Assembly: GCA_041856085.1 (NCBI GenBank)
Contig: JBHAFL010000134.1
Coordinates: forward strand, 1 to 14,129
Direction: 5' to 3'
DNA length: 14,129 nt
DNA from: RUG754 sp041856085
GTDB lineage: Bacteria; Bacillota; Clostridia; Peptostreptococcales; Anaerovoracaceae
Below the pieces are notes generated by a model, which was not told where the DNA came from, did no database searches, and saw only the letters and a list, made by a program, of their open reading frames with translations. Each line of letters begins with the position of its first letter. The first letter of the stretch is position 1. Below, one piece after another: positions 1 to 7,713 of the stretch. The position numbers were made by a program, and so were the translations under genes.

Positions 1-28
1 AACTTCGGCAAAATCGCACATGGCTGAA

Positions 29-53
29 TTATACCATGTAAATATGGTATAAT
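29..53. promoter_or_regulatory. Perfect dyad overlapping a possible -10 box upstream of walJ
   Basis: Arms TTATACCAT (29-37) and ATGGTATAA (44-52) are perfect 9-bp inverted repeats around a 6-base centre. The right arm contains TATAAT (48-53), a consensus -10 box reading rightward. No good -35 box is visible at the expected distance. It may be an operator over a promoter for the downstream gene, about 90 bp away. The symmetry is seen directly; the function is inferred. Confidence 0.35.
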
Positions 54-140
54 AACCTCACGGCGTAAGCCTCGCTCTGCTATGCAGACCGGCGGACGCC
101 TGAGAGAACATTGTATAAACGCACACGGAGAAAACATTTA

Positions 141-941
141 ATGAACTTAGGAATATGTACCCTTGCTTCCTCAAGCTCGGGCAACTGCTATATAATAAAA
201 AGCGAAACCACGGCGCTGATTCTCGACATCGGGATAACGGCAAAAAAACTTGAAGCCGATATGGCGAGAATAGGACTCAGCTGTAAGGACATAGACGGAG
301 TGCTCGTCACACACGAGCATATCGACCACATCAAAGGTCTCAAGACCCTTATGAAAAAAACGGATTGTCCCGTTTTTATGACAGAGGGCACAAAAAACGC
401 ATACGTTAAAAGAAGCCCTGCAATTCCTTATCAAAGACTTAGCACGATAACGGCGGGAAATAGGTATATAATAGGCGATATTGAGGTGAAACCGTTTAAT
501 GTATCGCACGACGCCGCCGAGCCGGCAGCCTTTTCCCTCATAAGGAACGGGACTAAAATCTCAGTGGTGACGGATACCGGCTATGTGAGCGAAGAAATAT
601 TCGAAAACATCAAGGACTCCGACATACTCGTCATCGAGGCTAATCATGAGAGAAACATACTCCTCTACGGCAGATATCCTTACAGCCTTAAGTACAGGAT
701 ACTTTCCGACAAAGGACACCTCTCCAATGAGGCCTGTGCAGACGCGATTGTCAGACTCCTCAAGGAGAACGACAAGTGTCCGACGGTGCTGCTCGCGCAT
801 CTCAGCAGAGAGAACAATACGCCTGCACAGGCGATGATTACCGTCAGAAACGCCGTTGAAGAAAACGGATTTTTTGTCGGAGCCGACCTGGAGCTCTCGG
901 TTATAGAGCCGGACGCAATGTCGGAAGTGACGGTAATATAG
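141..941 (+). CDS. walJ: MBL-fold metallo-hydrolase, YycJ/WalJ family
   Basis: A 266-residue cytoplasmic metallo-beta-lactamase-fold protein, the usual length of the YycJ/WalJ family. The N-terminus has the family-like serine-rich stretch (LASSSSGNC, residues 8-16). The metal-binding motif THEHIDH is at 57-63, and further ligand candidates are His123 (VSHD), Asp145 (TDTG) and His220 (LAHLS). A family-typical GHLSN lies at 192-196. Homologues have been linked to 5'-3' exonuclease activity and to coordinating division with replication; that is family knowledge and is not shown here. I chose ATG 141 because CGGAGAAAA sits just before it and the alignment to the family starts there; an upstream in-frame start at 111 lacks such support. 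The gene ends 44 bp before atpB on the same strand, so the two may be cotranscribed. No truncation or missing motif is seen. Confidence 0.88.
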   Translation: MNLGICTLASSSSGNCYIIKSETTALILDIGITAKKLEADMARIGLSCKDIDGVLVTHEHIDHIKGLKTLMKKTDCPVFMTEGTKNAYVKRSPAIPYQRLSTITAGNRYIIGDIEVKPFNVSHDAAEPAAFSLIRNGTKISVVTDTGYVSEEIFENIKDSDILVIEANHERNILLYGRYPYSLKYRILSDKGHLSNEACADAIVRLLKENDKCPTVLLAHLSRENNTPAQAMITVRNAVEENGFFVGADLELSVIEPDAMSEVTVI

Positions 942-985
942 ACTCCGAAACTTCGTCAGACGCCACAAAAAAAGGAGAAAAATAA

Positions 986-1792
986 ATGGATAAGCGAAAA
1001 CGAAAGACGATGCTCGTCATCTTCGGCTGTATAGCGGCAGTGCTTCTTGCGGGGATTTTTCTTACGAAAGGAGAGGCGACGCATAGTGAAAGCATTCAAA
1101 CGGTAATGCGCGACGCGGTGCTGCACGACGTAAACAGAATAAACTTTTTCGGCTTCGATTCAAGCCCGGGCCTCGTATCGGGATATGTGACAACCGTTGC
1201 AATCGCCATAATCGCGATTTTAATCAGAGTTTTTATGATACCGAGATTTAAGATGATACCGGGGCGGCTTCAATCGATTATCGAGGCACTTGTAGATACC
1301 TTTGACAATATGAGCATAAACTCGGGAACTGAGAGCTCGGGGCTGCTCGGAGCATATATATTCGCAGCCGGAGTATATATCTTTACCGGCACTATGGGCG
1401 AGCTTCTGGGGCTTCAGGTAATAGCTGCAAACGGCAACTCGGTATCGCTGCCCGCGCCGCTTTCGGATATAAACGGAGCAATAATGATGGGCTGCACGTC
1501 CTATCTCTTCATAATGCTCGGCGGCATTATGAACAACGGTCCGAGGGGAGCATTGCTCACCCTAAAGGAATATTCGCTTCCGATTTCGATGAGCTTCAGG
1601 CTCTTCGGAGCGCTTCTATCAGGAGCGCTCGTCACGGAGCTTGTCTATTATTACACTGAGCTGAGCTTCGTTTTGCCGGTGCTCGTGGCGGTGATGTTTA
1701 CCTGCCTGCACGCGCTGATACAGGCTTACGTGCTGACAATGCTGGTTTCACTCTTCTTCGGAGAGGTGTCGAAGCCAAAAGTGCGGCACTGA
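986..1792 (+). CDS. atpB: ATP synthase F0 subunit a
   Basis: Integral membrane subunit that forms the two ion half-channels next to the c-ring. The 268-residue product has a lysine/arginine-rich start, a first membrane helix at about 9-26, and further hydrophobic segments at about 64-84, 121-140, 163-181, 202-222 and 228-258. The essential arginine is Arg205 in SFRLFGALLSG, matching the LRLFGN segment of the family. IQAYVLTML (245-253) is the conserved last-helix motif. AAGGAG lies 8 bp before the ATG. It is the first F0F1 gene here; no atpI precedes it, only the walJ-like gene. The order a-c-b is normal. I see nothing abnormal in the protein itself. Confidence 0.95.
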   Translation: MDKRKRKTMLVIFGCIAAVLLAGIFLTKGEATHSESIQTVMRDAVLHDVNRINFFGFDSSPGLVSGYVTTVAIAIIAILIRVFMIPRFKMIPGRLQSIIEALVDTFDNMSINSGTESSGLLGAYIFAAGVYIFTGTMGELLGLQVIAANGNSVSLPAPLSDINGAIMMGCTSYLFIMLGGIMNNGPRGALLTLKEYSLPISMSFRLFGALLSGALVTELVYYYTELSFVLPVLVAVMFTCLHALIQAYVLTMLVSLFFGEVSKPKVRH

Positions 1793-2004
1793 GCAAAAAA
1801 TCCTGTATGAAGACCGACAGGCACTAAAAAATCTTATTAAGCTGATGATAAACATAGAAAAAATCTATGAAGCGAATATTATCCGAAGAGAAATTAAGAT
1901 AACAGCTAAAATATATAGAGCCGCGGCATAATCGAAGATAATCGGGAATCCGGTTATGAGAGGCTCAAAAAAAGAAAATTATACATAATCGGAGGAGACT
2001 TGAA
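1793..2004 (+). other. Gap inside the atp operon holding a small open frame of doubtful coding status
   Basis: The 212 bp between atpB and atpE is long for this otherwise tight operon. One + frame is open from 1737 (inside atpB) to a TAA at 1929-1931. It would encode a charged, isoleucine/lysine-rich helical peptide. The only ATG in that frame is at 1845, giving 28 residues beginning MINIEKIYEAN, and it has no good ribosome-binding site. The rest is AT-rich and ends with GGAGGAG (1991-1997), the ribosome-binding site of atpE. I do not recognise the peptide. It could be a translated small protein, decayed coding sequence, or chance. Confidence 0.25.
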
Positions 2005-2343
2005 ATGAAAAGATTAAAAACACTTGCATCAATTTTATTTGTAATTATGATTTTGCTCATCATTATGGCGCCTACCTTTGCTTTCGCGGCAAACGGCGAG
2101 CAGGCGGCGTCTGATGACGGCTCGTCGCTCAGAACCATCGCCACGGGAATCGCAATCGGACTTGCGGCGGGCGGCGGCGGCATAGGTATGGGAATCGCCA
2201 CGGGCAGAACCACGGAAGCAATTTCGAGACAACCCGAAGTAGAATCAAAAGTCAGGTCAACGTTTATGCTCGGGCTCGTATTCATAGAAACAGCCATCAT
2301 CTATGCGCTTCTCGTAGTAATACTTATAATATTCGTAATGTAA
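2005..2343 (+). CDS. atpE: ATP synthase F0 subunit c with an N-terminal leader
   Basis: Subunit of the rotating membrane c-ring. The product is 112 residues, against about 70-90 for most bacterial c subunits. The extra length is a signal-peptide-like leader: basic start (MKRLK), hydrophobic core to about 22, then APTFAFA|AN with a plausible cleavage site near 29. The mature part shows the glycine-rich first helix (55-67), the polar loop SRQPE (74-78), and the second helix with the ion-binding Glu95 in FIETAIIY. Compared with the known sodium-binding c-ring of Ilyobacter, the Glu and Tyr (Tyr100) are kept and Ser is replaced by Thr96. The first-helix Gln is replaced by Met62 and the second Thr by Ala97, so proton coupling is more likely than sodium. 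Strong GGAGGAG ribosome-binding site. Confidence 0.93.
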   Translation: MKRLKTLASILFVIMILLIIMAPTFAFAANGEQAASDDGSSLRTIATGIAIGLAAGGGGIGMGIATGRTTEAISRQPEVESKVRSTFMLGLVFIETAIIYALLVVILIIFVM

Positions 2344-2356
2344 AGGGGGGTCTGTT

Positions 2357-2869
2357 ATGACTAATTTACCGCTTAACATCAACCTGACGCAGATACTCCT
2401 GCATCTGTTCAACTTCCTGATACTGTTTGCGGTTTTGTATTTTTTGCTGTATAAGCCGGTCAAGAACTTTATGGCGAAGAGAGACGCCGCATACAGAGAA
2501 ATGGACGACAAGGCGAGAGAGAACCTCGCCGTAACGGAGACAGCCCGCAAGGAGTACGAGAAAAAAATCGAAAACCTCGAAGAAGAGGTCGCCGAAATCC
2601 GCGATAAGGCCCGCCGAGACGCCGAGCGCATTAACGCGAGGAGGCTTCAGGAGGCACAGGAAGAGGCGGCGAGAATAATCGCGGACGCAAAAAAAGAAGC
2701 GACAAGGGAAAAAGAAAAAATAATAGCCGAGGCTCAGAAAGACATATCCTCAATGGTTACGGACGCTATAGAGAAGCTCGCCCTTGAAAACACGACGTCG
2801 GAAGCCTATGACCAGTTCCTCGACGCGGTAGAATTCCCTGATGAAAGAGGCTCTAAGCATGAACAATAA
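2357..2869 (+). CDS. atpF: ATP synthase F0 subunit b
   Basis: Peripheral-stalk subunit: one membrane helix (about 12-33, preceded by LNINLTQILLHLFNF) followed by a long charged helix (about 38-150) that would form the right-handed coiled coil of the b dimer. The length of 170 residues is normal. AAAGGGGGG lies 6 bp before the ATG. In a standard stalk the b C-terminus binds the C-terminal domain of delta. Here the next gene begins inside the last codons of atpF (ATG 2859, 11-bp overlap) and encodes that domain fused to alpha, so b and its binding partner would be translationally coupled. No delta is fused to b itself, unlike the mycobacterial b-delta arrangement. Confidence 0.94.
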   Translation: MTNLPLNINLTQILLHLFNFLILFAVLYFLLYKPVKNFMAKRDAAYREMDDKARENLAVTETARKEYEKKIENLEEEVAEIRDKARRDAERINARRLQEAQEEAARIIADAKKEATREKEKIIAEAQKDISSMVTDAIEKLALENTTSEAYDQFLDAVEFPDERGSKHEQ

Positions 2870-4613
2870 CGATAAACCGAAAGCAACCCGCGCGGTTCTG
2901 TTTTCGTCCGAAAAACCCGATGATAAGCAGACCGAGCGTTTCAAAGCATTTATAGCTAAAAAATACGGCGACGACGTCGATTTCGTGTGGGAGAGAAACG
3001 ACGCCTTCCCCGAGGGATTCAGACTCGAAGTAGGCTCCGAGATATATGACTGGTCGGTAGGCGGCAGATTCAGGCAGCTCAGAGATACGCTCGTGAAAGT
3101 TCCCGTGAAGAACGGCAACATAATACCGCTTCTAAAAGAAACCGTTCGCAGGTGGACTCCGGAAGCGCTCGCGCAGGAGGTAGGAGCCGTTACGACCGTC
3201 GGCGACGGGATAGCCACGGTAGAGGGACTCGACGCCGCGACCTACGGAGAAATCCTCATTTTCTCAGGCGGAGTCAGAGGAATGGTACAGGATATAAGAG
3301 ATAAGGAGGTGGGCTGCATACTCTTCGACGACGATGAAAATGTGGTTGAGGGCAGCGCGGTAATGCGCACCGAGAGAACGGCAGGCGTGCCGGTGGGAGA
3401 AGACTTCCTCGGGAGAGTCGTAGACGCACTCGGAGTACCTATTGACGGTAACGGAGACATAAAAGCCGAGGGCTACTATCCGATAGAACGTCCCGCGCCC
3501 GGAATCATCGAAAGACAGCCCGTAGACACACCGCTTGAGACGGGGATACTTTCGATAGACTCTATGTTTCCGATAGGAAGAGGGCAGAGAGAGCTTATAA
3601 TTGGTGACAGGCAGACCGGCAAAACTGCAATTGCGCTTGATACGATAATAAATCAAAAAGGCAAGAACTGCATATGTATCTATGTTGCCATAGGTCAGAA
3701 GACCGGCTCCGTAGTACAGATTACGGAAACCCTCAGAAAGTACGGCGCGCTTGAGTACACCGTCGTTATGTGCGCCTCGGCTTCGGACAGCGCACCGCTC
3801 CAGTATATCGCGCCGTATTCGGGCTGCGCCATAGCCGAATATTTTATGAAAAAGGGAAAGGACGTTCTCATAGTTTATGACGACCTTTCCAAGCACGCGG
3901 TAGCCTACAGGACGCTATCGCTCCTTCTTGGCAGACCGCCGGGAAGAGAAGCCTACCCCGGGGACGTGTTTTACCTGCATTCGAGACTTTTAGAAAGAGC
4001 CGCGAGACTTTCGGACGAAATGGGCGGCGGTTCGATTACGGCGCTGCCTATCGTAGAGACGCAGGCGGGAGATGTAAGCGCCTATATACCTACGAACATA
4101 ATATCCATCACCGACGGGCAGATATTCCTTGAGAGCGACCTTTTCTTCTCGGGACAGCGCCCTGCGGTAAACGTAGGACTGTCCGTATCAAGAGTCGGAG
4201 GGGACGCGCAGACCAAGGCTATGAAAAAAGCCGCCGGCACGCTCAGGCTCGACCTCGCTCAGTACAGAGAAATGGAAGTGTTCACACAGTTCGCGTCCGA
4301 CTTGGATGAATCGACAAGAAGTCAGCTTACATACGGGCAGGGACTGATGAGAATGTTAAGGCAAATGCAATACAACCCGTGGAAGCAGCACGAGCAGGTG
4401 ATAATGCTCGTAGCTTCGCTTTCGCATGCTTTACAAAAAATAAGCGCAGATGAGATAAATGCATTCGTGAAAGATATGCTCGCATACTTTGACGCGAAGT
4501 TCCCTGAAATAGGTGAAGAAATCGAAAGAGAGGCCGTCCTCACGGAGGAACTCAAGCAAAACATAATCAGGACGGCAAAAGAGTTTGCAGATGGCTACCA
4601 CCAAAGAAATTAA
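2859..4613 (+). CDS. atpA: ATP synthase delta C-terminal domain fused to subunit alpha
   Basis: The product from ATG 2859 is 584 residues, about 80 longer than typical alpha (near 505). Residues about 10-80 match the C-terminal domain of delta/OSCP: RAVLFSSEKPDDKQ, then a charged helix, then VGSEIYDWSVGGRFRQLRD, which parallels the AGDxxxDGSVRGRLxxL segment of E. coli delta. Typical alpha follows from about residue 85: PLLKETVRRW (N-terminal helix), VGDGIATVEGL (beta-barrel), P-loop GDRQTGKT (249-256), QKTGSVVQ, and PAVNVGLSVSRVGG with the arginine-finger Arg. ATG 2859 is preferred over 2841 because AAAGAGG lies 8 bp before it. The 11-bp overlap with atpF leaves no room for the delta N-terminal domain, and no other atpH is in the window. 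The frame is continuous, so this does not look like a frameshift. Alpha identity is certain; the delta assignment is by motif reading. Confidence 0.93.
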   Translation: MNNNDKPKATRAVLFSSEKPDDKQTERFKAFIAKKYGDDVDFVWERNDAFPEGFRLEVGSEIYDWSVGGRFRQLRDTLVKVPVKNGNIIPLLKETVRRWTPEALAQEVGAVTTVGDGIATVEGLDAATYGEILIFSGGVRGMVQDIRDKEVGCILFDDDENVVEGSAVMRTERTAGVPVGEDFLGRVVDALGVPIDGNGDIKAEGYYPIERPAPGIIERQPVDTPLETGILSIDSMFPIGRGQRELIIGDRQTGKTAIALDTIINQKGKNCICIYVAIGQKTGSVVQITETLRKYGALEYTVVMCASASDSAPLQYIAPYSGCAIAEYFMKKGKDVLIVYDDLSKHAVAYRTLSLLLGRPPGREAYPGDVFYLHSRLLERAARLSDEMGGGSITALPIVETQAGDVSAYIPTNIISITDGQIFLESDLFFSGQRPAVNVGLSVSRVGGDAQTKAMKKAAGTLRLDLAQYREMEVFTQFASDLDESTRSQLTYGQGLMRMLRQMQYNPWKQHEQVIMLVASLSHALQKISADEINAFVKDMLAYFDAKFPEIGEEIEREAVLTEELKQNIIRTAKEFADGYHQRN

Positions 4614-5523
4614 AAACAGAATAAACAGCGTCAAGGACACACAGAAGATTACGAACGCGATGTATCTCATATCCTCGACAAAGATGAGAAAAGCGAAAAA
4701 GGAGCTCGAGCTCACGAGGCCGTTTTTTGATATGCTGAAAAAGCAGATAGTCAGCATGGTAAACATATCAGAGAATGTCCGCTCCGAATATATAAGAAAA
4801 ACCGGAGAAAGAGTTAAAAAAAGAGACGCCGCCGCGTACGGATATCTGATAATAACGGCGGACAAGGGACTTGCCGGAGCATATAACCAGAACGTAATCA
4901 AAAAATCGGCGGAGGTTATGAAAAAGGCTCGAAACTATAAGCTGTTTGTAGTCGGCGAATACGGCAGACATTTTTTCGAATCGCACGGTATGGACATAGA
5001 GAAGAGTTTTTTGTACACGGCGCAGAATCCTACGCTTCAGAGAGCCAGAGAGATAACGTCGGTTATTTTGGATACATTCTCGCGAGGCGATATATCCAAG
5101 ATATTCGTAGTATATACGGACTTTACCAACGGACTTTCGGGAGGGGTTCCGACTTTTACCGAGCTCGTACCTTTTGACAGGAGCGAGTTCGCGCTTTCGC
5201 CTGAAGAGGAAGCGGACTTTAACCCGTTCAAATTCGAGTTCGAGCCGGATATAGAGACGGTAATAAATAATATTATCCCGAGCTATGTGTCGGGATATAT
5301 ATACAGCGTGCTCGTCGACAGCTTTTGCGCCGAGCAAAACGCCAGAATGATCGCTATGGACGCCGCGAACAAGAACGCGGAGGAGCTGCTGGAGCATCTG
5401 CGTCTTCAATATAACCATATCCGCCAAAGCGCCATCACGCAGGAAATATCGGAGGTTACAGCGGGTTCTAAAGGGCAGAAAGAGCAGAAGCTAAAGAAGA
5501 AAAGAAGAGAGGAGAGTCTCTAA
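4591..5523 (+). CDS. atpG: ATP synthase F1 subunit gamma
   Basis: Central rotor shaft. The 310-residue product begins MATTKEIKNRINSVKDTQKI and KMRKAKKE, the conserved N-terminal helix. It carries the family's Rossmann-like middle part (YGYLIITADKGLAGAYNQNV), and ends with the C-terminal helix ARMIAMDAANKNAEELL and ITQEISEVTAG. The helix normally stops a few residues after ITQE; here about 15 further basic residues follow (KGQKEQKLKKKRREESL). ATG 4591 is preferred over the TTG six bases upstream because it gives the family N-terminus. It overlaps the alpha gene by 23 bp, suggesting translational coupling. Because the gamma C-terminus sits at the alpha/beta crown, the tail would lie near the fused delta domains (inference). 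Confidence 0.94.
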   Translation: MATTKEIKNRINSVKDTQKITNAMYLISSTKMRKAKKELELTRPFFDMLKKQIVSMVNISENVRSEYIRKTGERVKKRDAAAYGYLIITADKGLAGAYNQNVIKKSAEVMKKARNYKLFVVGEYGRHFFESHGMDIEKSFLYTAQNPTLQRAREITSVILDTFSRGDISKIFVVYTDFTNGLSGGVPTFTELVPFDRSEFALSPEEEADFNPFKFEFEPDIETVINNIIPSYVSGYIYSVLVDSFCAEQNARMIAMDAANKNAEELLEHLRLQYNHIRQSAITQEISEVTAGSKGQKEQKLKKKRREESL

Positions 5524-5526
5524 GCA

Positions 5527-6915
5527 ATGACAGGGAATATAATTCAGATATCCGGTTCAGTGGTCGACGTGAGATTCGAACAGGGGCGTCTTCCGAGAAT
5601 CAGGGAAGCCGTAAAAGTCAAGGTAGAGGACGAAGAGAGGGTTATGGAGGTTGCCCAGCACATCGGACAGGATATGGCAAGATGTATTATGCTTGCTTCG
5701 TCTATGGGTATGTATAAGGGTATGGAGGTCGAATCGACAGGGGGCAATATCATGGTTCCCGTCGGAAGTGTCACTCTCGGACGTATGTTTAACGTGCTCG
5801 GGAAGCCGATAGACGGGGGCGAGGATATTCCGTCCACTCACGAGAGATGGAGCATTCACAGAAAAGCGCCCTCATACGAAGAGCAGTCCCCCGCAGTGGA
5901 GATTCTCGAAACGGGAATCAAGGTCATAGACCTGCTCGAGCCCTTTCCCAAGGGCGGCAAGATAGGTCTGTTCGGAGGCGCCGGAGTAGGTAAGACCGTA
6001 CTGATTCAGGAGCTGATACACAATGTAGCTATGGAGCACGGAGGATACTCGATATTCACCGGAGTGGGAGAGCGTTCGAGAGAGGGAAACGACCTTTGGA
6101 AGGAGATGAAAGAAGCGGGTGTTATGGATAAGACCGCTATGGTCTTCGGACAGATGAACGAAGCGCCGGGAGTCAGAATGCGGGTTGCCTTATCAGGGCT
6201 TACTATGGCTGAATACTTCCGAGATGTTGAGAACAAGGACGTACTTCTTTTCATAGACAATATTTTCAGATTCGTGCAGGCAGGCTCAGAGGTATCCACA
6301 CTTCTCGGACGTATGCCGTCTGCCGTGGGATATCAGCCTACGCTTGCAGAAGAAATGGGTGCGCTCCAGGAGAGAATCACTTCAACCAAGTCGGGCTCCA
6401 TTACCTCAGTTCAGGCTGTATATGTACCCGCGGACGACCTGACAGACCCTGCGCCTGCGACGACATTTTCACACCTTGACGCGACGACGGTGCTCTCCCG
6501 AAAAATAGCGGAGCAGGGACTCTATCCTGCCGTAGACCCGCTTGAATCGACGTCGAGAATCTTAGAGCCGGAGATAGTCGGCGAAACACATTATCTTGTT
6601 GCAAGAAAAGTACAGGAGATATTACAGAAATATTCCGAGCTTCAGGATATAATAGCCATACTCGGTATGGAGGAACTCAGCGATGAGGACAAGCTCACGG
6701 TATGGCGCGCACGTAAGATACAGAGATTTCTCGCTCAGCCTACGCATGTCGCTGAGAAGTTCACGGGACTTAAGGGCGTATATGTGCCTATTGAAGAAAC
6801 GGTCAGAGGCTTCAAGGCGATAATAGACGGAGAAATGGACGAATATCCCGAGATGGCGTTCTATAACGTGGGAACAATTGACGATGTAATAGCAAAAGCG
6901 AGGGGAACGAAATGA
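5527..6915 (+). CDS. atpD: ATP synthase F1 subunit beta (catalytic)
   Basis: Catalytic subunit that makes or hydrolyses ATP. The 462-residue length is normal. The N-terminal barrel starts GNIIQISGSVVDVRF. The P-loop GGAGVGKT is at 150-157, GERSREGND at 181-189 carries the catalytic Glu182, and LLFIDNIFRF is the Walker B strand. MEELSDEDK is this protein's version of the DELSEED lever that contacts gamma. It follows atpG after 3 bp; AGGAG at 5510-5514 overlaps the end of atpG and lies about 12 bp from the ATG, slightly far. It overlaps atpC by the ATGA stop/start junction. All catalytic motifs appear intact. Confidence 0.97.
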   Translation: MTGNIIQISGSVVDVRFEQGRLPRIREAVKVKVEDEERVMEVAQHIGQDMARCIMLASSMGMYKGMEVESTGGNIMVPVGSVTLGRMFNVLGKPIDGGEDIPSTHERWSIHRKAPSYEEQSPAVEILETGIKVIDLLEPFPKGGKIGLFGGAGVGKTVLIQELIHNVAMEHGGYSIFTGVGERSREGNDLWKEMKEAGVMDKTAMVFGQMNEAPGVRMRVALSGLTMAEYFRDVENKDVLLFIDNIFRFVQAGSEVSTLLGRMPSAVGYQPTLAEEMGALQERITSTKSGSITSVQAVYVPADDLTDPAPATTFSHLDATTVLSRKIAEQGLYPAVDPLESTSRILEPEIVGETHYLVARKVQEILQKYSELQDIIAILGMEELSDEDKLTVWRARKIQRFLAQPTHVAEKFTGLKGVYVPIEETVRGFKAIIDGEMDEYPEMAFYNVGTIDDVIAKARGTK

Positions 6916-7319
6916 ACACCTTTAACCTGCACATCTTAGCCGCCGACAGACCTTTTTATGAGGGAGAATGCGAATCGCTCATGCTCCCTTTAACTACGGG
7001 AGAATACGGTGTCAAGGCGAACCACTCCAATATGATTGCCGGAGTAGTACCGGGGCTTCTTATGTATAGAGACGACCTCGGCAATGAAGTAAACGCGGTG
7101 GTATCGGAGGGAATGGTAAAGGTGGACCATAACGAAGTCCTCGTTCTCGTGGATACGGTAGAGCTTCCTGAGGAGATAGACGCGAACCGTGCGGAGCGCG
7201 CAGCGGCTCACGCAAGGGAAGCTCTCCTCCAGAAAAGAAGCCGTCAGGAATATCTGATGGCGCAGACGGAGCTTGCCCGTGCTACATCAAGACTGAAAGT
7301 GTCAAAGATGAGAAAATAA
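6912..7319 (+). CDS. atpC: ATP synthase F1 subunit epsilon
   Basis: The 135-residue product has the normal two-part form. An N-terminal beta-sandwich (about 1-85; FNLHILAADRPFYEGE, LPLTTGEYGVKANHSNM, VVPG) binds gamma and the c-ring. A C-terminal pair of charged helices (about 88-135; ANRAERAAAHAREALL and TELARATSRLKVSKMRK) can inhibit the enzyme in many bacteria. The start overlaps the atpD stop by 4 bp (ATGA), with AGGGGAA just upstream. It is the last gene of the operon. I see no strong GC-rich terminator directly after it; only an AT-rich palindrome at 7358-7380 is present. Confidence 0.93.
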   Translation: MNTFNLHILAADRPFYEGECESLMLPLTTGEYGVKANHSNMIAGVVPGLLMYRDDLGNEVNAVVSEGMVKVDHNEVLVLVDTVELPEEIDANRAERAAAHAREALLQKRSRQEYLMAQTELARATSRLKVSKMRK

Positions 7320-7713
7320 CTGTTACACGGTAAAAAAATACAACCAACTGTCAAACCTTCAAAAAATATTTATTTTTGAAAAACGGATATGAAATCTACG
7401 AAAAAGTCTATACAGACTTCTCGACCAAAACATGAAAGATACCAAAGAAGTAGGGGAAGCTTATTACAGAGCTGCTGTTTTTCTCTCGCTTTCGTTTTTC
7501 GATCGGTGAGGATTGGCACGATGTTTCGTGAGAGTTGAGCTTCAAGATCAGGTGGGGACATATCGCCGCAGAAAAATAATCGTAAGACATGAACAGCGAC
7601 AGCAAAGTTTATCTTGTAGTCATACTTTCGGTCCTTCTCATGAATGATGACATGAGTCGTGATTATTTCATCCGTACATTTCTACCCTGCTGTCAATACC
7701 TTTTTTAGAAAAA
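7320..7713. other. Decayed non-coding stretch after the atp operon
   Basis: No convincing intact gene lies here. TTCAAAAA and TTTTTGAA form an AT-only palindrome at 7358-7380, a weak terminator candidate at best. A relic of an FN3-type protein lies at 7381-7455 (listed separately). On the - strand a frame is open from about 7678 down to 7370. It can be read as EIITTHVIIHEKDRKYDYKI followed by MSPPDLEAQLSRN, but it has no start codon with a ribosome-binding site and I cannot assign it to a family. It may be debris of a mobile-element gene. Confidence 0.4.
7381..7455 (+). pseudogene. Broken C-terminal end of an FN3-type surface protein (left copy)
   Basis: Read on the + strand, this stretch gives NGYEIYEKVYTDFSTKT, a stop (TGA at 7432-7434), then KIPKK and a stop. 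It matches the relic at 13097-13222, which reads NGEKVYTNFSTKTWKTPK. The TGA stands where the other copy has TGG (Trp). The pattern is typical of the last strand of fibronectin type III-like repeats in clostridial surface proteins. Only the C-terminal tail survives, without start or signal peptide. Confidence 0.5.

Noticed and set aside
2005..2343. Sodium-coupled ATP synthase
   Set aside because: The first-helix Gln is Met and the second Thr is Ala, so the sodium ligand set is incomplete.
2841..2858. Upstream ATG (2841) as the start of the delta-alpha fusion
   Set aside because: No ribosome-binding site precedes it, while its own codons contain AAAGAGG correctly spaced for the ATG at 2859.
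2859..3110. Frameshift or assembly error joining atpH to atpA
   Set aside because: The frame is continuous, the 11-bp overlap with atpF is natural, and there is no leftover sequence encoding the missing delta N-terminal domain.
3264..3896. Long - strand open frame inside the alpha gene
   Set aside because: Antisense shadow of a highly conserved gene; no family features or ribosome-binding site. The same holds for the - strand frames inside atpG, atpD, walJ and the M20 gene.
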